Notes: generated by a model not told the origin, from the sequence alone. A DNA stretch of 64,000 bases from Hondaea fermentalgiana (GCA_014084085.1 NPFB01000005.1:310001-374000), one strand, 5' to 3'. Shown: positions 1 to 10,414, counted from the first letter of the stretch. Numbers and translations are program-made.

Positions 1-702
1 AGCCAATGTATGGATGAAAAACACCCAGGATGCTTTGGTGAACGACCATGACCGACCATGCGTCCCAAAGGAAGACCTCGCAATGCGCTGATCGGCGACA
101 CGAGAATGAACCATGGCCTCCGTCTTCTTCGGCCCTGTGTCCTGTGGACCTCCTCGCGGGGCACTCATTTCCATTCTTTTTTGGTTTCGCTTTTTTGTTT
201 TCCATGTGTTTGTTTTTTCCAGTTCGCGTTTTTTCATCTCGTCCCGCTCCCCGGCGGCTGGGCGGCAAGGTCGGCTTGCCGCTTGCGGCGCCGCGCCGGC
301 TTGAGGACAGCGGCAGGGGGCGTAGCGCGGCGCGCAGGCCACCGCGACGCCGCTCCCTCGGCGAGGCTCTCGCCGAGCACAAGCAAACGAACGAGCGAGC
401 GAGCGAGCGAGCGAGTCGAGAGAGAGAGAGAGAGAGAGAAAGAAGAGGCACGTGTGCACTTTTTTCTTTCTCGCTTGCTTTCTTTTCTCGATTCATTCTT
501 GCCCTTTTCGGCCCTTGTTTCTTGCACTTCCCCACCACATTCTGCACTTGCATCTGGCTGACAGGGGTGAGAATGCGCGCGCGTGCCGCGAGGCAAACAA
601 ACCCTCTTCGCCACGTTCGCTCTGCTTCGCGGCGCGGCGCGAGTCGGGGACGGAGACGCCGGCGCAAGGGCGGCGGGAGGCGCGCGCGGGGCGCGCAGCG
701 CG
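1..702. other. 5' flank and leader of the ankyrin gene
   Basis: No gene is supported here. The stretch contains a T-rich block around 170-240, a GC-rich block, and a microsatellite of (GAGC)n then (GA)n at about 391-440. Frames open across it start with GTG or are driven by GC-rich composition, so it is read as promoter and 5' leader of the gene starting at 703. Confidence 0.5.
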
Positions 703-2973
703 ATGAGCAGCAAGGAGGCAGCGGCGGCGGCGCCGACGTCGAAGGGCGCGGCCCGGCGAAGGCGGCAGAAACAAAATGCGCTCGACAAGTGCCCTGGCTA
801 CGAGCCCAACCCGGCCTTCCAGTACCTCGAGCGCTGCAAACACTGCGGCTTCTCCAAGGCCGAGCACAAGGTGATCAAGTCTTCGGGAGAAGGCGTGCTG
901 TACTCGTACCTGGACAGCGAAGGCGAGAAGAAGGCAGACGCCCCGAAAAGGGACCAGGCAGAAGCCCCTCTATTTTCGTACCTCGATGTTCAGGTGCGCA
1001 CACAGGGCAGCAAGCCCAAAACCAATCAGCCTGGTGTGGCAAGTTTCGTTCCTCAGGGACCCTCCCAAGATGTTTCTGCTGCCTTTCCAAAACGGCATGT
1101 CAGTGCAAACAAACAAGGGAGCGCCGTCGACCACCACGACGAGCATGAAGAAACCCTCGATGCTCATGGACCTACACAGGCGGCAGCAGCGGCGGCGGCG
1201 GCAAGGACCAGTCTGCATGACGCCAAGCAGCCTGCCCAGCAAGTCTCGCACAGAGAAAAGGCGGACAAGGATGACGACGACGACGATCACCACCACGACC
1301 AAGAGGAAGACGAAGAGGACGACCAAGGAGATGTTCCCACGATTCATGAAAACGGTCCCATGGCTGGCGCCCCGAGTGCCACGCTCGCAAGTGACGCGGC
1401 GGAAACCGGATCCTTGATGGACTCGATGTCCCACATGTCACAATCCTTTGATCCTGCCGCAACACTGCGGACCGTCTCGGGGCTCTTTTCGCGAATTCTG
1501 CCCCAATCAGAACCCGACGTCACGAAGCGCGTCGAAGAGGACGCAGAGGAAGAGGAGGACGATGTGGATGAAGACGCAGACTTTGAATCTCCATCCGTTG
1601 CCCCTGCTCGCAAACCCTTGTTCTCTTTGCGATCAGAATCCTCGAATCGTCCCTCTCAGCCTGCCGTGAAGAAGTCATCGATTACGTCGCTGGCATCGTC
1701 GTCGGCCAAGGCCGATCCCTCCACGCGCAGATCGACTCGTGTCTCGGGTATGCAACGTGTCTCTCGTTTCTTTGCTCTCGGCAAGCAACGTCCCGTGTCG
1801 CGTCTGGCCGCGTCGTCCCCGGCGCGCGCGCCCCTCGATGTCACATCTGCCCGCGATGCCCACCTCGAGCAGATCCAGCGCCTTCTCAAAGTGACGAATG
1901 CCGGTGCCAAGCGAACGCGCGCCAAGTTCCGTGTGTATGAGGAGCCTTCCAAAGAAACTCTCGATTTGTATCGAAGCGATACTGGCAAGCTCGTGTGGAG
2001 CAAAGCAATGGACATTGGATGGACTAAGCTGCACGTGGCGGCGTGGAACCGTGATGACAAGCGGGTCGCGCGCGAAGCGCGGGCTTCGTTCGATGCCATC
2101 GATACACCAACGACGAACACAGGCGAAACGGCACTCTCTCTGGCGGTTAAGCGTGGAAGCCAGCATTCGGTCTTTGCACTGGTCGAGGCCGGCGCGGCAG
2201 TGGACCAAGCAGACCACTTTGGATTTTCTCCCATGCACTATGCCGTGCGTAACAATGACCACGAAGTGGTTAACATGCTAGCTGCGGGCAAGGCGAATCT
2301 TAATGCGGTCAGCGACGAGCTCCGTGTGTCCGTGCTGCACATGGCCTGCAGGTATGCAGACACAGATTTGGTGTCCGAATTGCTCGACCGGCAATTAAAC
2401 GTGAATGCACGAGATGCGCGAGGCTGGACGCCCTTGTTTTATGCAGTCATGCGACCTGGGCGCTCCGATCTTGTGGACTTGCTGATTGCAAACAAGGCTG
2501 ATGTTCGTGCTAAATCCGGAGAGGGCCTCACAACGCTTCACTGCGCGACGCTTTCAGACGACCCAGAGCACGTGACTGCTCTGGTCGAGCGGGGCGTGCG
2601 TATGGACCTTGCGGACGAGAGTGGATTCACCGCTATGCACTACTGTGCGCGTTTTGATGCCGGTGCCTCGCTGCGTCGCCTGCTGGAGTACGGCGCGCGT
2701 CTGAAGCCCAAGAGTGAGGCGCCATTCACGCCGTACGAGATTGCACTTCATTACGACAACGACAGCGTCGTCGAAACGATCGAGAGCTGGCGTGATTTTC
2801 GTACGCCCGAAACCATTCTTGATTCCCCAGAGATTGAGCGCGAGACGCCTCTCGGCGTGCACATGCACGTGGACGAGGAGCTTGATTTGGCGGAGCTTGC
2901 CATCCTCGAGGGCATCTTTTCCAACGGTAGCGGCAATGGGGCTGATGGCGGCGAGTGTTGCTCTATTTCGTGA
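703..2973 (+). CDS. Ankyrin-repeat protein with N-terminal Cys/His motif and C-terminal CaaX box
   Basis: A 756-residue protein. The reading frame is open further upstream, but the first ATG with a good context (GCG ahead of it) is at 703. Residues 1-26 are Ala/Arg rich. Residues 30-55 hold a compact Cys/His motif, C-x14-C-x2-C-x6-H, that could bind zinc (inference). A long low-complexity middle follows, with an Asp/His/Glu run near residues 188-210. From about residue 438 to 710 there are roughly seven ankyrin-type repeats with typical G-x-T-x-L-H-x-A cores. Ankyrin repeats bind protein partners, and no catalytic domain is visible. The last four residues are CSIS, preceded by another Cys. 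That fits a farnesylation CaaX box with a neighbouring palmitoylation site, so the protein may be membrane-tethered. The ankyrin call is firm; the cellular role is unknown. Confidence 0.85.
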   Translation: MSSKEAAAAAPTSKGAARRRRQKQNALDKCPGYEPNPAFQYLERCKHCGFSKAEHKVIKSSGEGVLYSYLDSEGEKKADAPKRDQAEAPLFSYLDVQVRTQGSKPKTNQPGVASFVPQGPSQDVSAAFPKRHVSANKQGSAVDHHDEHEETLDAHGPTQAAAAAAAARTSLHDAKQPAQQVSHREKADKDDDDDDHHHDQEEDEEDDQGDVPTIHENGPMAGAPSATLASDAAETGSLMDSMSHMSQSFDPAATLRTVSGLFSRILPQSEPDVTKRVEEDAEEEEDDVDEDADFESPSVAPARKPLFSLRSESSNRPSQPAVKKSSITSLASSSAKADPSTRRSTRVSGMQRVSRFFALGKQRPVSRLAASSPARAPLDVTSARDAHLEQIQRLLKVTNAGAKRTRAKFRVYEEPSKETLDLYRSDTGKLVWSKAMDIGWTKLHVAAWNRDDKRVAREARASFDAIDTPTTNTGETALSLAVKRGSQHSVFALVEAGAAVDQADHFGFSPMHYAVRNNDHEVVNMLAAGKANLNAVSDELRVSVLHMACRYADTDLVSELLDRQLNVNARDARGWTPLFYAVMRPGRSDLVDLLIANKADVRAKSGEGLTTLHCATLSDDPEHVTALVERGVRMDLADESGFTAMHYCARFDAGASLRRLLEYGARLKPKSEAPFTPYEIALHYDNDSVVETIESWRDFRTPETILDSPEIERETPLGVHMHVDEELDLAELAILEGIFSNGSGNGADGGECCSIS

Positions 2974-3065
2974 GTCTGATCCTGAATGACCTGCGATGGA
3001 TCATTTTCTTTGTTCATCCCACTTTGGATAAATCCTTTTCCGTCGACCATTTCCTAGAACCTCGA

Positions 3066-3195
3066 CGGGCACATGCATGCACACGTGGTTGATCTATTCA
3101 ACATGGTGGAGCTTGTCATTCTCGAGGGCGTCTTTTCCTACCGTTGCGACAGTAGAGGCAATGGCATGAGCCTGATCCGACTCCACGAGCTCAGC
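3066..3195 (+). pseudogene. Partial duplicate of the ankyrin gene's 3' end
   Basis: This segment aligns with the last ~110 bases of the ankyrin gene and its stop region (about 2856-2990). Shared in order are the CATGCAC..CGTGG block, the segment encoding ELxILEGxFS, and a GGCAATGG block. It keeps an open frame across the similarity (ELVILEGVFS against ELAILEGIFS) but lacks everything upstream and has lost the CaaX end. It reads as a truncated tandem duplicate rather than a working gene. Confidence 0.6.
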
Positions 3196-3790
3196 AATAC
3201 GCGGTGTTTCATCTTCTTCATCTCCTTCATTCCTCTGGAGTCCTTTTTTTCGTGGACCTTTTATTTTTTCTTTCGTGTTCATCCTGTTTTCAGATTTCTC
3301 TTCCCCCCCCCCTTCATGACAAATATCAGGGGCGATTCCGTAACTTGAAGTAGTAGGCCAGCGAGTGGGTTTCGTTTGCGCTTGCCAGTGCAGACTCATG
3401 GCCAGCAAGCAAGCCAAGGCGACCATGCATCTTACTATAATGTAAATCGAATTGTGCCTTTTCTCAATTTTAAAGGGAGAAGAGTCAGGTGTCAGTGTCG
3501 TGGCGGTTCGAAGCTGGACACATTTGGACATTGCGTCGTTGAGCCAGGCTAATTGAGGCTTGTTTACTATTTGCAACCTTTTCTTTTCCACGGCGATAGA
3601 TATCAACCAAGAAGGTCAAAGTAGCATGCAACACATTCATGAGATCATCAAGTACTCGACGGCTTTAAGACCGGGCTGTGACAAGACCAAGGAAGGGCAC
3701 CCGCCTTCGATGGTTGCAGTGTTGATAATTACGACCATCGCCAAAACGCCGAAAAAAAAGAGAGAACACAAGGCAACAACAACCTCCGCT
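3196..3790. other. Spacer without recognised genes
   Basis: AT-richer spacer with a T-rich block at 3236-3300 and a C homopolymer near 3304-3314. No frame has convincing coding character. Confidence 0.4.
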
Positions 3791-3794
3791 CTGA

Positions 3795-5180
3795 GGACTG
3801 GACGCTGCCGTGCATCGAGGAGCACTTCACCGTGCACACCAACTACCCCACGGACGAGATCCTCAAGCAGCTCAAGGTGCTCACGTCGATCCGCAACAAC
3901 ATGATCTCCACGGCGCTCCTGCGCAATGTGCGCAACAAACGCGGTCGAGCCGCTCAACAACAAGATCAAGAACCTCATCATCATCCAAAAGGAGATCTGC
4001 GAGCTGATGCTGGCCAAGAAGAAGATCAGCACCATGCTGAGCTACAGTAAGATCCTCGACAAGTACTGAAAGTGAGTTGTGAGTGCCTAGCAAGGTCTGC
4101 GTCGGAGTATCAACCGCCTCGGTCTCGGCGCGCAGAAAATTTACGTGGAAATCACGACCAAGAAATCAGACACAGTCAGAGTTGATAAGCTGGGCATCCC
4201 GGATACACTAACTCAACTCTCTGACATCGGGACCGAGCTCGCAACCCTCACGTACCATTTGTATCTGAGCGAGGTCGGTGCAAACTCCTCAAAGCAAAGA
4301 AGGCCGCGCTCGAAAGGATCCAAAAACTGACTTTTTCAAAGCTTAGAGCGGATGCGTCAAATAATGTGAAAATCAGCCAGTTGGGCCGCTCATTTGATGC
4401 CGAACGCCTCTTCAAGTACGTGCAAATGGTGAAGGCCTGTTACGAGACGGACGAACAGATTGAAAGTAAGGATGTGCTTGAGCTGATTCGGTGGAATAAA
4501 CAGGAAATCGCGACGCAACAGGCCCTGTCCAGCAGCGCCGCCGCCGCCGCGACGCACGTTCTCACGGCCGGCACCGCAATGGACGTTGCGCTGCTTCACG
4601 ATAAACGCCGCAAACCCCTGGAGGAGTTTTTTCGCCGAGATACTGCATTCGCGTCTGAGGAAAACGCCAAGAACGCCTTCGGCCAGGTGGTGAAATTTTA
4701 CACGGAAACGATCACAAGTCAGGTCTCGTGAATCATTTCAACAATATCCTCGACGCCCAGGCACCGACCGGGGAGTATATTGCTGTGTGGTTCGGAGAAG
4801 AAAGCGAACACGCAGGAAACCAGTACTCGCGCGTCAAGATCTGCACGCTGAGCCCACACTGGAGAATCACGAAAGTCACTGCAAACACAAACACGATTAC
4901 GTTGAATTCCATGTTTGATAATACCGTCGAGGGACGCGCGACCCCCGTTGACGAGATTTGCATTGCACAGTTCGAGGAGGGCACCGAGTGCTATGTGGAT
5001 GGCGAAGACGCATATGGTGCTATTGCCAAACCGGTGGGGTGCACATATAGAGAATGAGTTTGCCGAAAGGGTTTTGTACCTGTGTTCATCGATGACGCCC
5101 ATGACCCCGCGGAATTCCACATCGAAAATGTTTCCGTCCGCATATCCACCACCAAAGCTGACGAAGATCGAGGATAAGGA
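3795..5180 (+). pseudogene. Frameshifted coding relic, family not recognised
   Basis: Several consecutive stretches look like protein but lie in different frames. They are about 3797-3945 (contains NYPTDEILKQLKVLTSIRNN), 3948-4070 (KKKISTMLSYSKILDKY, then stop), 4090-4270, 4262-4731 (QLGRSFDAERLFKYVQMVKA), 4728-5057 (ICTLSPHWRITKV) and a short piece to about 5180. The junctions are one- or two-base shifts with no room for introns. This fits a decaying gene of about 450 residues or more, or a run of assembly errors. No domain was recognised. Confidence 0.45.
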
Positions 5181-5339
5181 CGCCACCCAGTGCGTACGTT
5201 TTCACCGACCGCGGCCCTGTGGATTCGGGTTGATACTTTTGATTTGCTTGACTGACAAACTTCATAGGAGGAAGACAACAGAAGAAAGCGTGGTACTACG
5301 GCGTTCATTCAGCAAGCGAAGTCAGCTGGCCAAAACGAA

Positions 5340-5480
5340 GATGGTGCTCGCAAAGCAATCTGGCAAAAAGCAAAAAGGTGCTCGGCAGAAAGGTTAGCGC
5401 TCGCCAAGCAATCTAGAAAGAAATAAAAATAAGAATTGGTCCTCGTAAAGCAATCTGGCAGCAAAGCAACCACAGGCAGA
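5340..5480. repeat. Short degenerate tandem repeat
   Basis: The element CTCG(C/T)(A/C)AAGCAATCT recurs at about 5347, 5400 and 5442, spaced 40-55 bp apart and usually followed by GGCA and A-rich sequence. A related CTCGCCAAGCAAAT lies at about 5880. No gene is supported between 5181 and the FYVE start at 6045. Confidence 0.5.
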
Positions 5481-5933
5481 GTATAGACAGCAAGTCGAGA
5501 CAGTCATGAAAGATGCGAATGCGAACGCAAAAGACTCTCGGGCGCTCCCGAAAGGTCCTGCCCAGGGCGCTGACGGTGGAAGATCATAGGAAGATCTGTT
5601 GTGGCCAAAATTGATCAACACAGACGCTTGCTCCTGCCAATCTGATCCCATGAAGAACTCTTCATGCTCGATTCGCAAAAGATCTTGCGCGCGTGCCATT
5701 GATGTGCGTGGACGAGCGCAGGCCTCTCGCCCGCATTCCCCGTGACCCCTGCCTTGAAGAGCTCGCCTCTACAAATCTCGGGAGACCTTGCGAGGCCCAC
5801 CTGAAGCGTGGCTCCGCGCCGGATAAGTTGGCATTCTCGGGGTCAATTTTTCACGCTCGGGGAGAGAGAAAACCGCGCGCTCGCCAAGCAAATACGGTCT
5901 GCGAGCGCAAGCAAGCAAGCCCTTGGGCCGCCG

Positions 5934-5962
5934 GCGGCGGCGGCGGCGGCAGCGGCGCGAGG
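5934..5962 (+). repeat. (GGC)n tract in the FYVE gene leader
   Basis: A run of about seven GGC triplets, then an interrupted GGC/AGC tail, lies about 85 nt before the chosen ATG of the FYVE gene. It probably belongs to the 5' leader. In the frame of the gene it would encode Ala, but the frame-extended upstream region begins with GTG, so it is treated as untranslated. Confidence 0.5.
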
Positions 5963-6044
5963 CAAGGGCCCTGCACGCGCACGCGCGCAAGACCTGCACG
6001 TGCCGGCGCCCGCTGCGGCGCAGCTCGTTCGGCGGAGCAACGCC

Positions 6045-7493
6045 ATGAGCGAGCAGGGAGAAGCTGTCGCGGACATGGGCGGGTGCGGCGCGGAGCCCGA
6101 GCAGCAGAACGAGGAGCAACAGCAGAACGAAGAGCAACAGCAAGCGGAGGATGAGGACGAGGACGAGAATGAGAAGGGAGCAAACAGACTGGCGGGGAAA
6201 AGCGAAATGAGCGCGTCGGGTTCGGCCCCGCGCGAAGCTGGACTTGCGGAATGGCGGGCACAAGCTCCGCCAGCCCTGCAAACAGCGCGCGAGCTTGAAG
6301 GTGGCGAAAGGACGCCTCTGAAGAAGAACTTGCACGGTACCAAGGACGACGGCGATGTAAACACTGGTGAAACCGAAACGCCTTCACCATTGCCACGCGT
6401 GATCCGTCTTGGCTCGGATGCTTCCGAAGAAGTCACCTCGTGGTATGCAGAAACCTTTTCCAACGAACTGACCGAGCTGAAACGGTCGATCAAGAAAGCA
6501 TCTAAATCTGCCAAACGAATGAGCCGTAGCCCTGATACAGGTAGTTCTCGACGAACAATTGGCAGTCTACCCACGTTGTCGGGTACACCGAGAAGTCGTT
6601 CAAGCACACAGGATTCTGGAGCCGCAGGAAGCTCTGGCGACCACGCATTAACCGCCCACTTTCGGGACGATGGCGCCGTGGATGACTTTGGGAGTAGTGC
6701 TAGTAGTGCGATGGCTACCAAGTTGGAAGTGGCGCTCATGGAAGCGCAAGAACATGCCGAAACGCAAGCTCGCGAAAAGGATTTGCTCGAGCAACGACTT
6801 TTGTGCTTGGAAGAGATTGAGGAACTTCGTATGAAACTTGCCACGTTCGAGCTCCAGGCAATCATGGAACAGCAGACGGACAGACTTGCGAGTGCTCCTC
6901 CGCGGTGGGCGAGCGACGACGACACGATTTCGTGTCAGCGCTGCGAATTACCCTTTACATTTTTGCGACGGCGGCACCACTGCCGGCGTTGTGGTCGTTG
7001 TCTATGCGCAGAGTGCGCGCCGCGCGAGAATCAGGCGCCTATTCCGCACTTTGGCTATCATACGCCCGTTCGCCAGTGTTTGGACTGCTTGCCTCCAGAA
7101 GACTCGGCACAAGCCAAGTCGCCTGCAAAGCAGGGTCTTGCGTTCACGAGCGTTGACAAGAAGCCGTACTCTAGCGCTGTGGATGGTATCCGACGCATGG
7201 AAAACGCCTGTCTGCGCAATCCTACCTCGGAGAACCTTGTGTTGACGCTTCAGAGCTATGTGCACGCGGTGGAGAGGATTGCCAAGTCGGACTCTTTGCG
7301 GGATCGCGCCTTTCGCAGGCAGGCCCATGCGACGCTTCTTAAATCCATGCGCACGTTTTTGCAAATGCCCCAGGTGCAAGGCTGTATGCGCGACGAAAAC
7401 ACACAGCATGCGGCTCTTGTCGAGTCGGTCCTGACGCCTTCGACGCCTCCATCTCCGGCAGCACCAGCGACGGCTGCTGATGCTGAGACCTGA
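6045..7493 (+). CDS. FYVE zinc-finger protein with coiled coil
   Basis: A 482-residue protein, started at the ATG at 6045 in GCC-ATG-A context; the upstream frame extension has only a GTG. Residues 20-45 are Gln/Glu/Asp rich, and 50-220 are Ser-rich and probably disordered. Residues 224-282 form a heptad-type coiled coil. Residues 288-348 are a complete FYVE finger: a W..D-like start, C297-x2-C300, the basic R-R-H-H-C-R-x-C-G signature at 309-317, further CxxC pairs, and the P-V-R-x-C-x2-C end. FYVE fingers bind phosphatidylinositol 3-phosphate and place proteins on endosomes. The coiled coil probably dimerises it. The last ~130 residues look helical and were not recognised. The final codons are part of a tandem repeat that continues into the 3' flank. 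Confidence 0.88.
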   Translation: MSEQGEAVADMGGCGAEPEQQNEEQQQNEEQQQAEDEDEDENEKGANRLAGKSEMSASGSAPREAGLAEWRAQAPPALQTARELEGGERTPLKKNLHGTKDDGDVNTGETETPSPLPRVIRLGSDASEEVTSWYAETFSNELTELKRSIKKASKSAKRMSRSPDTGSSRRTIGSLPTLSGTPRSRSSTQDSGAAGSSGDHALTAHFRDDGAVDDFGSSASSAMATKLEVALMEAQEHAETQAREKDLLEQRLLCLEEIEELRMKLATFELQAIMEQQTDRLASAPPRWASDDDTISCQRCELPFTFLRRRHHCRRCGRCLCAECAPRENQAPIPHFGYHTPVRQCLDCLPPEDSAQAKSPAKQGLAFTSVDKKPYSSAVDGIRRMENACLRNPTSENLVLTLQSYVHAVERIAKSDSLRDRAFRRQAHATLLKSMRTFLQMPQVQGCMRDENTQHAALVESVLTPSTPPSPAAPATAADAET

Positions 7494-8015
7494 AACAGAA
7501 TGGGAAAGTTGCTTGAACAATCCTTTTTGATCTCTTTCTAGCCTATCCTTGAGGAGCGCCCTCCTTCCTTTGCTCGCGTTTCAATCACCACACCATATAG
7601 GCAAAATGTTGATATCCCGAGGTTGCTAATGCCAGAAACAGAATGAAATGACACATTGCCTTGAACAATCTTCTTTTGCGTAGCACTAGCGACGGCTGCT
7701 GATGCTGAGACCTGAAACAGAATGGGAAAGTTGATTGAACAATCCTTTTTTGGATCTCTTGTTAGCCTATCCCTGAGGAGCGCCCTCCTTCCTTTGCTCG
7801 CGTTACAATCACCACACCATGTAGGCAAAATGTTGATATTCCGAGGTTGCTAATGCCAGGCCAGAAACAGAATGTAATGACACATTGCCTTGAACAATCC
7901 TTTTTTGACTTCGTCTTGGCCTCTCCTCGGACTCTAGTCTCCTTTGCTCGCGTTTCCACAACCGTGGAGGCAGAATGCCGATAGCCCGAGGAAGCGGATG
8001 CCAGAAACAGAATGA
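7461..8015. repeat. ~220-bp tandem repeat spanning the FYVE gene 3' end
   Basis: Two long copies (about 7463-7683 and 7684-7862) and a more diverged third (about 7863-8015) share several blocks in order. These are the last coding bases and stop of the FYVE gene (GCGACGGCTGCTGATGCTGA), a GAACAATCCTTTTTTG block, GAGCGCCCTCCTTCCTTTGC, and GCAAAATGTTGATAT. The duplication therefore copied a CDS tail plus 3' flank. Confidence 0.8.
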
Positions 8016-9394
8016 TCGAAAATTGGAATGGACATGATCCATCCAACGAGTACGTAAGTTTTTGTCCGCGACCTTTTCTGCCTGCATGACCGGCGTCAAA
8101 AGGATCAGTCCCTCCCGTCGCCCGAGCGCCATCCTCTTTGATCACGTTCGTTATCTCTCTCCTGGCGACGCACAGCTCGCCCCAGGAACGAGCTCCAAAG
8201 CAGTTTTCGCCCGCCAGCCATGGACGATCGGTCGATCGGTCGACGCCAGAGCAGCTTTTCTTGCTCTCGGCCGACCGCGGCCTTTCCCCTCGTCGCGCCG
8301 AGGGGCTCTCTCTGCGCAGCCTCGCCCTGCGCTCTGTCTGCCATCGCGCCAAGCAGGGCCTGCAGCCACCGCGCTGGGACGCGCCGCGCCAAGACGCCGC
8401 CACGCGGCCCGGTATCCGCGTCCCGCCCGCGCCTACGCATCTACCCAGCTCTGCCCTTGGTGCGCTTCTCCCAGGGGACCCGGGGCGTTCGCGCAAACCG
8501 GGAAAGCCCGGGCTGTGTTTCTTTCTCCGGGTCTCCTCGCACGCGCTGCGCCTTTCTCTCTCTCTTCTCTCTGTCTGTCTGTCTGTCTTCCGCGGAAGCG
8601 TCGAAGGCGGGAGCGAGTCCTGACCGGAGGTGGGAGGGAGAGGAGGCGCAGGAGGAGGGCCCAGGGGACAGCGGGAGAGGCAGAACCCCAACCTGGACCT
8701 CGAGAACCTCAACCTGGAGCCCGACGTCGACGGCACGGCACAGCGCCGCGGCTTGGCCTGGCTTGGCGTGCTTGGGGTCGGCTGCGCGTGAGCTGAGCGC
8801 CGATGGTGGCCTGGCGGCGAAGAGGAAATGGCGTGGGTCGAAAGGATGAGCTCAGGGCGGCAAGGAGCAGGAGATCAACTGTCTGGGAAGCGAGCAACGA
8901 AGAGGCTTGGGCGCACGCTTTCGTGACGTGGTCCTGCTGCAGTGCGTCCATGGCTATTGAAGGAATGAGACGCAAGCCCCAAGATTATGGTCCAAAAAGG
9001 ATACAAGATCGCAATTGCTTTTTCGACTGCGCAATTGATCTGCTCGTTGCAGCAGCAAGAAAGAACCTATGCTTGACTCGACAAATGAGACGCCGGCAAC
9101 TTAGGTTTGGGCAACTTAGATTTGTCCGACAAGTGATGAATCTCAGCCAGCAAGCAGCCAGAGGGTTCGAAGGCATCGACTTTCTGCATTTCGATTTGCA
9201 ACGGGACCAACGAGAATAAAACAGAAAAACACTCCGCTGCTCGTGACCAGATGGAGGGGCAAATACAAGGGAGGACGAAGAATTGAGTGCGAGAGAGGGA
9301 AGATAAAATAAGCTGTTTCGGGTCGGGTCGTATTGTGCAGGGAAAAGGGTGTGAGCTAGTGGCAGAAACGAGGTCTGCGATGCAAGGCAGCACA
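8016..9394. other. Spacer between FYVE gene and aquaporin 1
   Basis: GC-rich from 8100 to 8900 with a (TCTG)n run at 8570-8588, then more balanced to 9394. Open frames on both strands are compositional. The last part should hold the 3' UTR of the minus-strand aquaporin gene. No gene is supported. Confidence 0.4.
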
Positions 9395-10414
9395 TTAAAG
9401 GCCTCGCATGAGGACAAAGTCGTGGATCGCAGCTCCAATCGGCGCACCGACCAGAGGACCAATCGTGTAGGTCCACCAGCCTCCCTTGGGGCCAGGAAAG
9501 GCGATATCGCCCCAACCAGCGCCATACGCAACAATGCGGGGGCCGAGATCACGAGCCGGATTGTAGCAGGCCTGGTTGAGCGCAGCGAAGATGCAGACGT
9601 TGAGCATGATGGTCATACCGACGCCAAAGGCCGCCGCGCCGGGGCTGAGGCGCATCTGGTTGCGAGCGTCGTTAAAGCTGCACACTGCGAACATGAGGAT
9701 GGCGGTACCAAGGACCTCGCAGCCAAAAGAGCCCGCGGCGTTAACGTGCTCGGTCGACCAGTTGGCGTCCGCAGAGACAAAGCCGGGGTTGGGAAAGTAC
9801 ATGCTGAGGAAGGAGGCCGATAATTCGCTGCCAAGCTCGCCGCGCACGATGCCTTTGGTCTCCTCGAAGGCTTCCAAACTGGTGCTCATGAGCAAAAGCA
9901 CCACGGCGGCACCGAGGATGCAACCAACCAATTGTGCAGCCCAGTATGGGAGAATTTTCCAGGCGGGAAAGCCGTCGGGGCGGAAAAGAGCGAGCGCAAA
10001 GGTGACGGCCGGGTTAATGTGCGCGCCCGAGACGGATGCGGTGGTCCAGATGGCAAAGGTGACGGTGAGGCCCCAGATGATGCCGACCTGGAAGAGGCCG
10101 GCTGTCGCGCCAAAAAGCGTCGCGGAGGCGTTCATGCCGCAGCCAAAAAAGATGAGGAAGAAGCAGCCGATGATCTCTGCGATGAGCTCGCGAATGAAGG
10201 TGGGCTTGCGCATCTCGTCGGGGGACTCAGTGGGGTCATCGCGCAGGCCAACGATAAAGGCGGCGTAGCGTTCCTGCAAGGTTGCTGGGCTCGATTTGGT
10301 GCTTTGAACTTCCTTCTCGTTGGCCTGAATGTGCATGCTCACGGCCTCTGGCGCCTCGGGGGTGACATGGGCGCCCTGCTGGCCCTGTCCGGCTTGCGTC
10401 TGCTCGTCAATCAT
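9395..10414 (-). CDS. Aquaglyceroporin (MIP family), copy 1
   Basis: A 339-residue membrane channel of the major intrinsic protein family with six predicted membrane spans. Half-helix motifs are GAHINPAV (NPA 134-136) and NPARDLGPR (NPA 285-287). The Asp directly after the pore Arg marks the glycerol-conducting aquaglyceroporin branch, so it should pass glycerol and similar small solutes and probably water. By alignment to GlpF, the selectivity-filter position before the conserved VxIIW segment is Phe and the LE1 position is Ala (inference). The soluble N-terminus of ~70 residues contains a PDEMRxPxFxREL motif shared by all three copies. All three end in LMRGL. This is the most diverged of the trio. 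Start: ATG with G at -3; stop TAA. Confidence 0.93.
   Translation of the reverse strand: MIDEQTQAGQGQQGAHVTPEAPEAVSMHIQANEKEVQSTKSSPATLQERYAAFIVGLRDDPTESPDEMRKPTFIRELIAEIIGCFFLIFFGCGMNASATLFGATAGLFQVGIIWGLTVTFAIWTTASVSGAHINPAVTFALALFRPDGFPAWKILPYWAAQLVGCILGAAVVLLLMSTSLEAFEETKGIVRGELGSELSASFLSMYFPNPGFVSADANWSTEHVNAAGSFGCEVLGTAILMFAVCSFNDARNQMRLSPGAAAFGVGMTIMLNVCIFAALNQACYNPARDLGPRIVAYGAGWGDIAFPGPKGGWWTYTIGPLVGAPIGAAIHDFVLMRGL

Noticed and set aside
8062..9219. Frames of 244 and 138 codons between the FYVE gene and aquaporin 1
   Set aside because: Composition-driven, no conserved motif; the second has an ATG but an R/Q-rich translation unlike neighbouring proteins.
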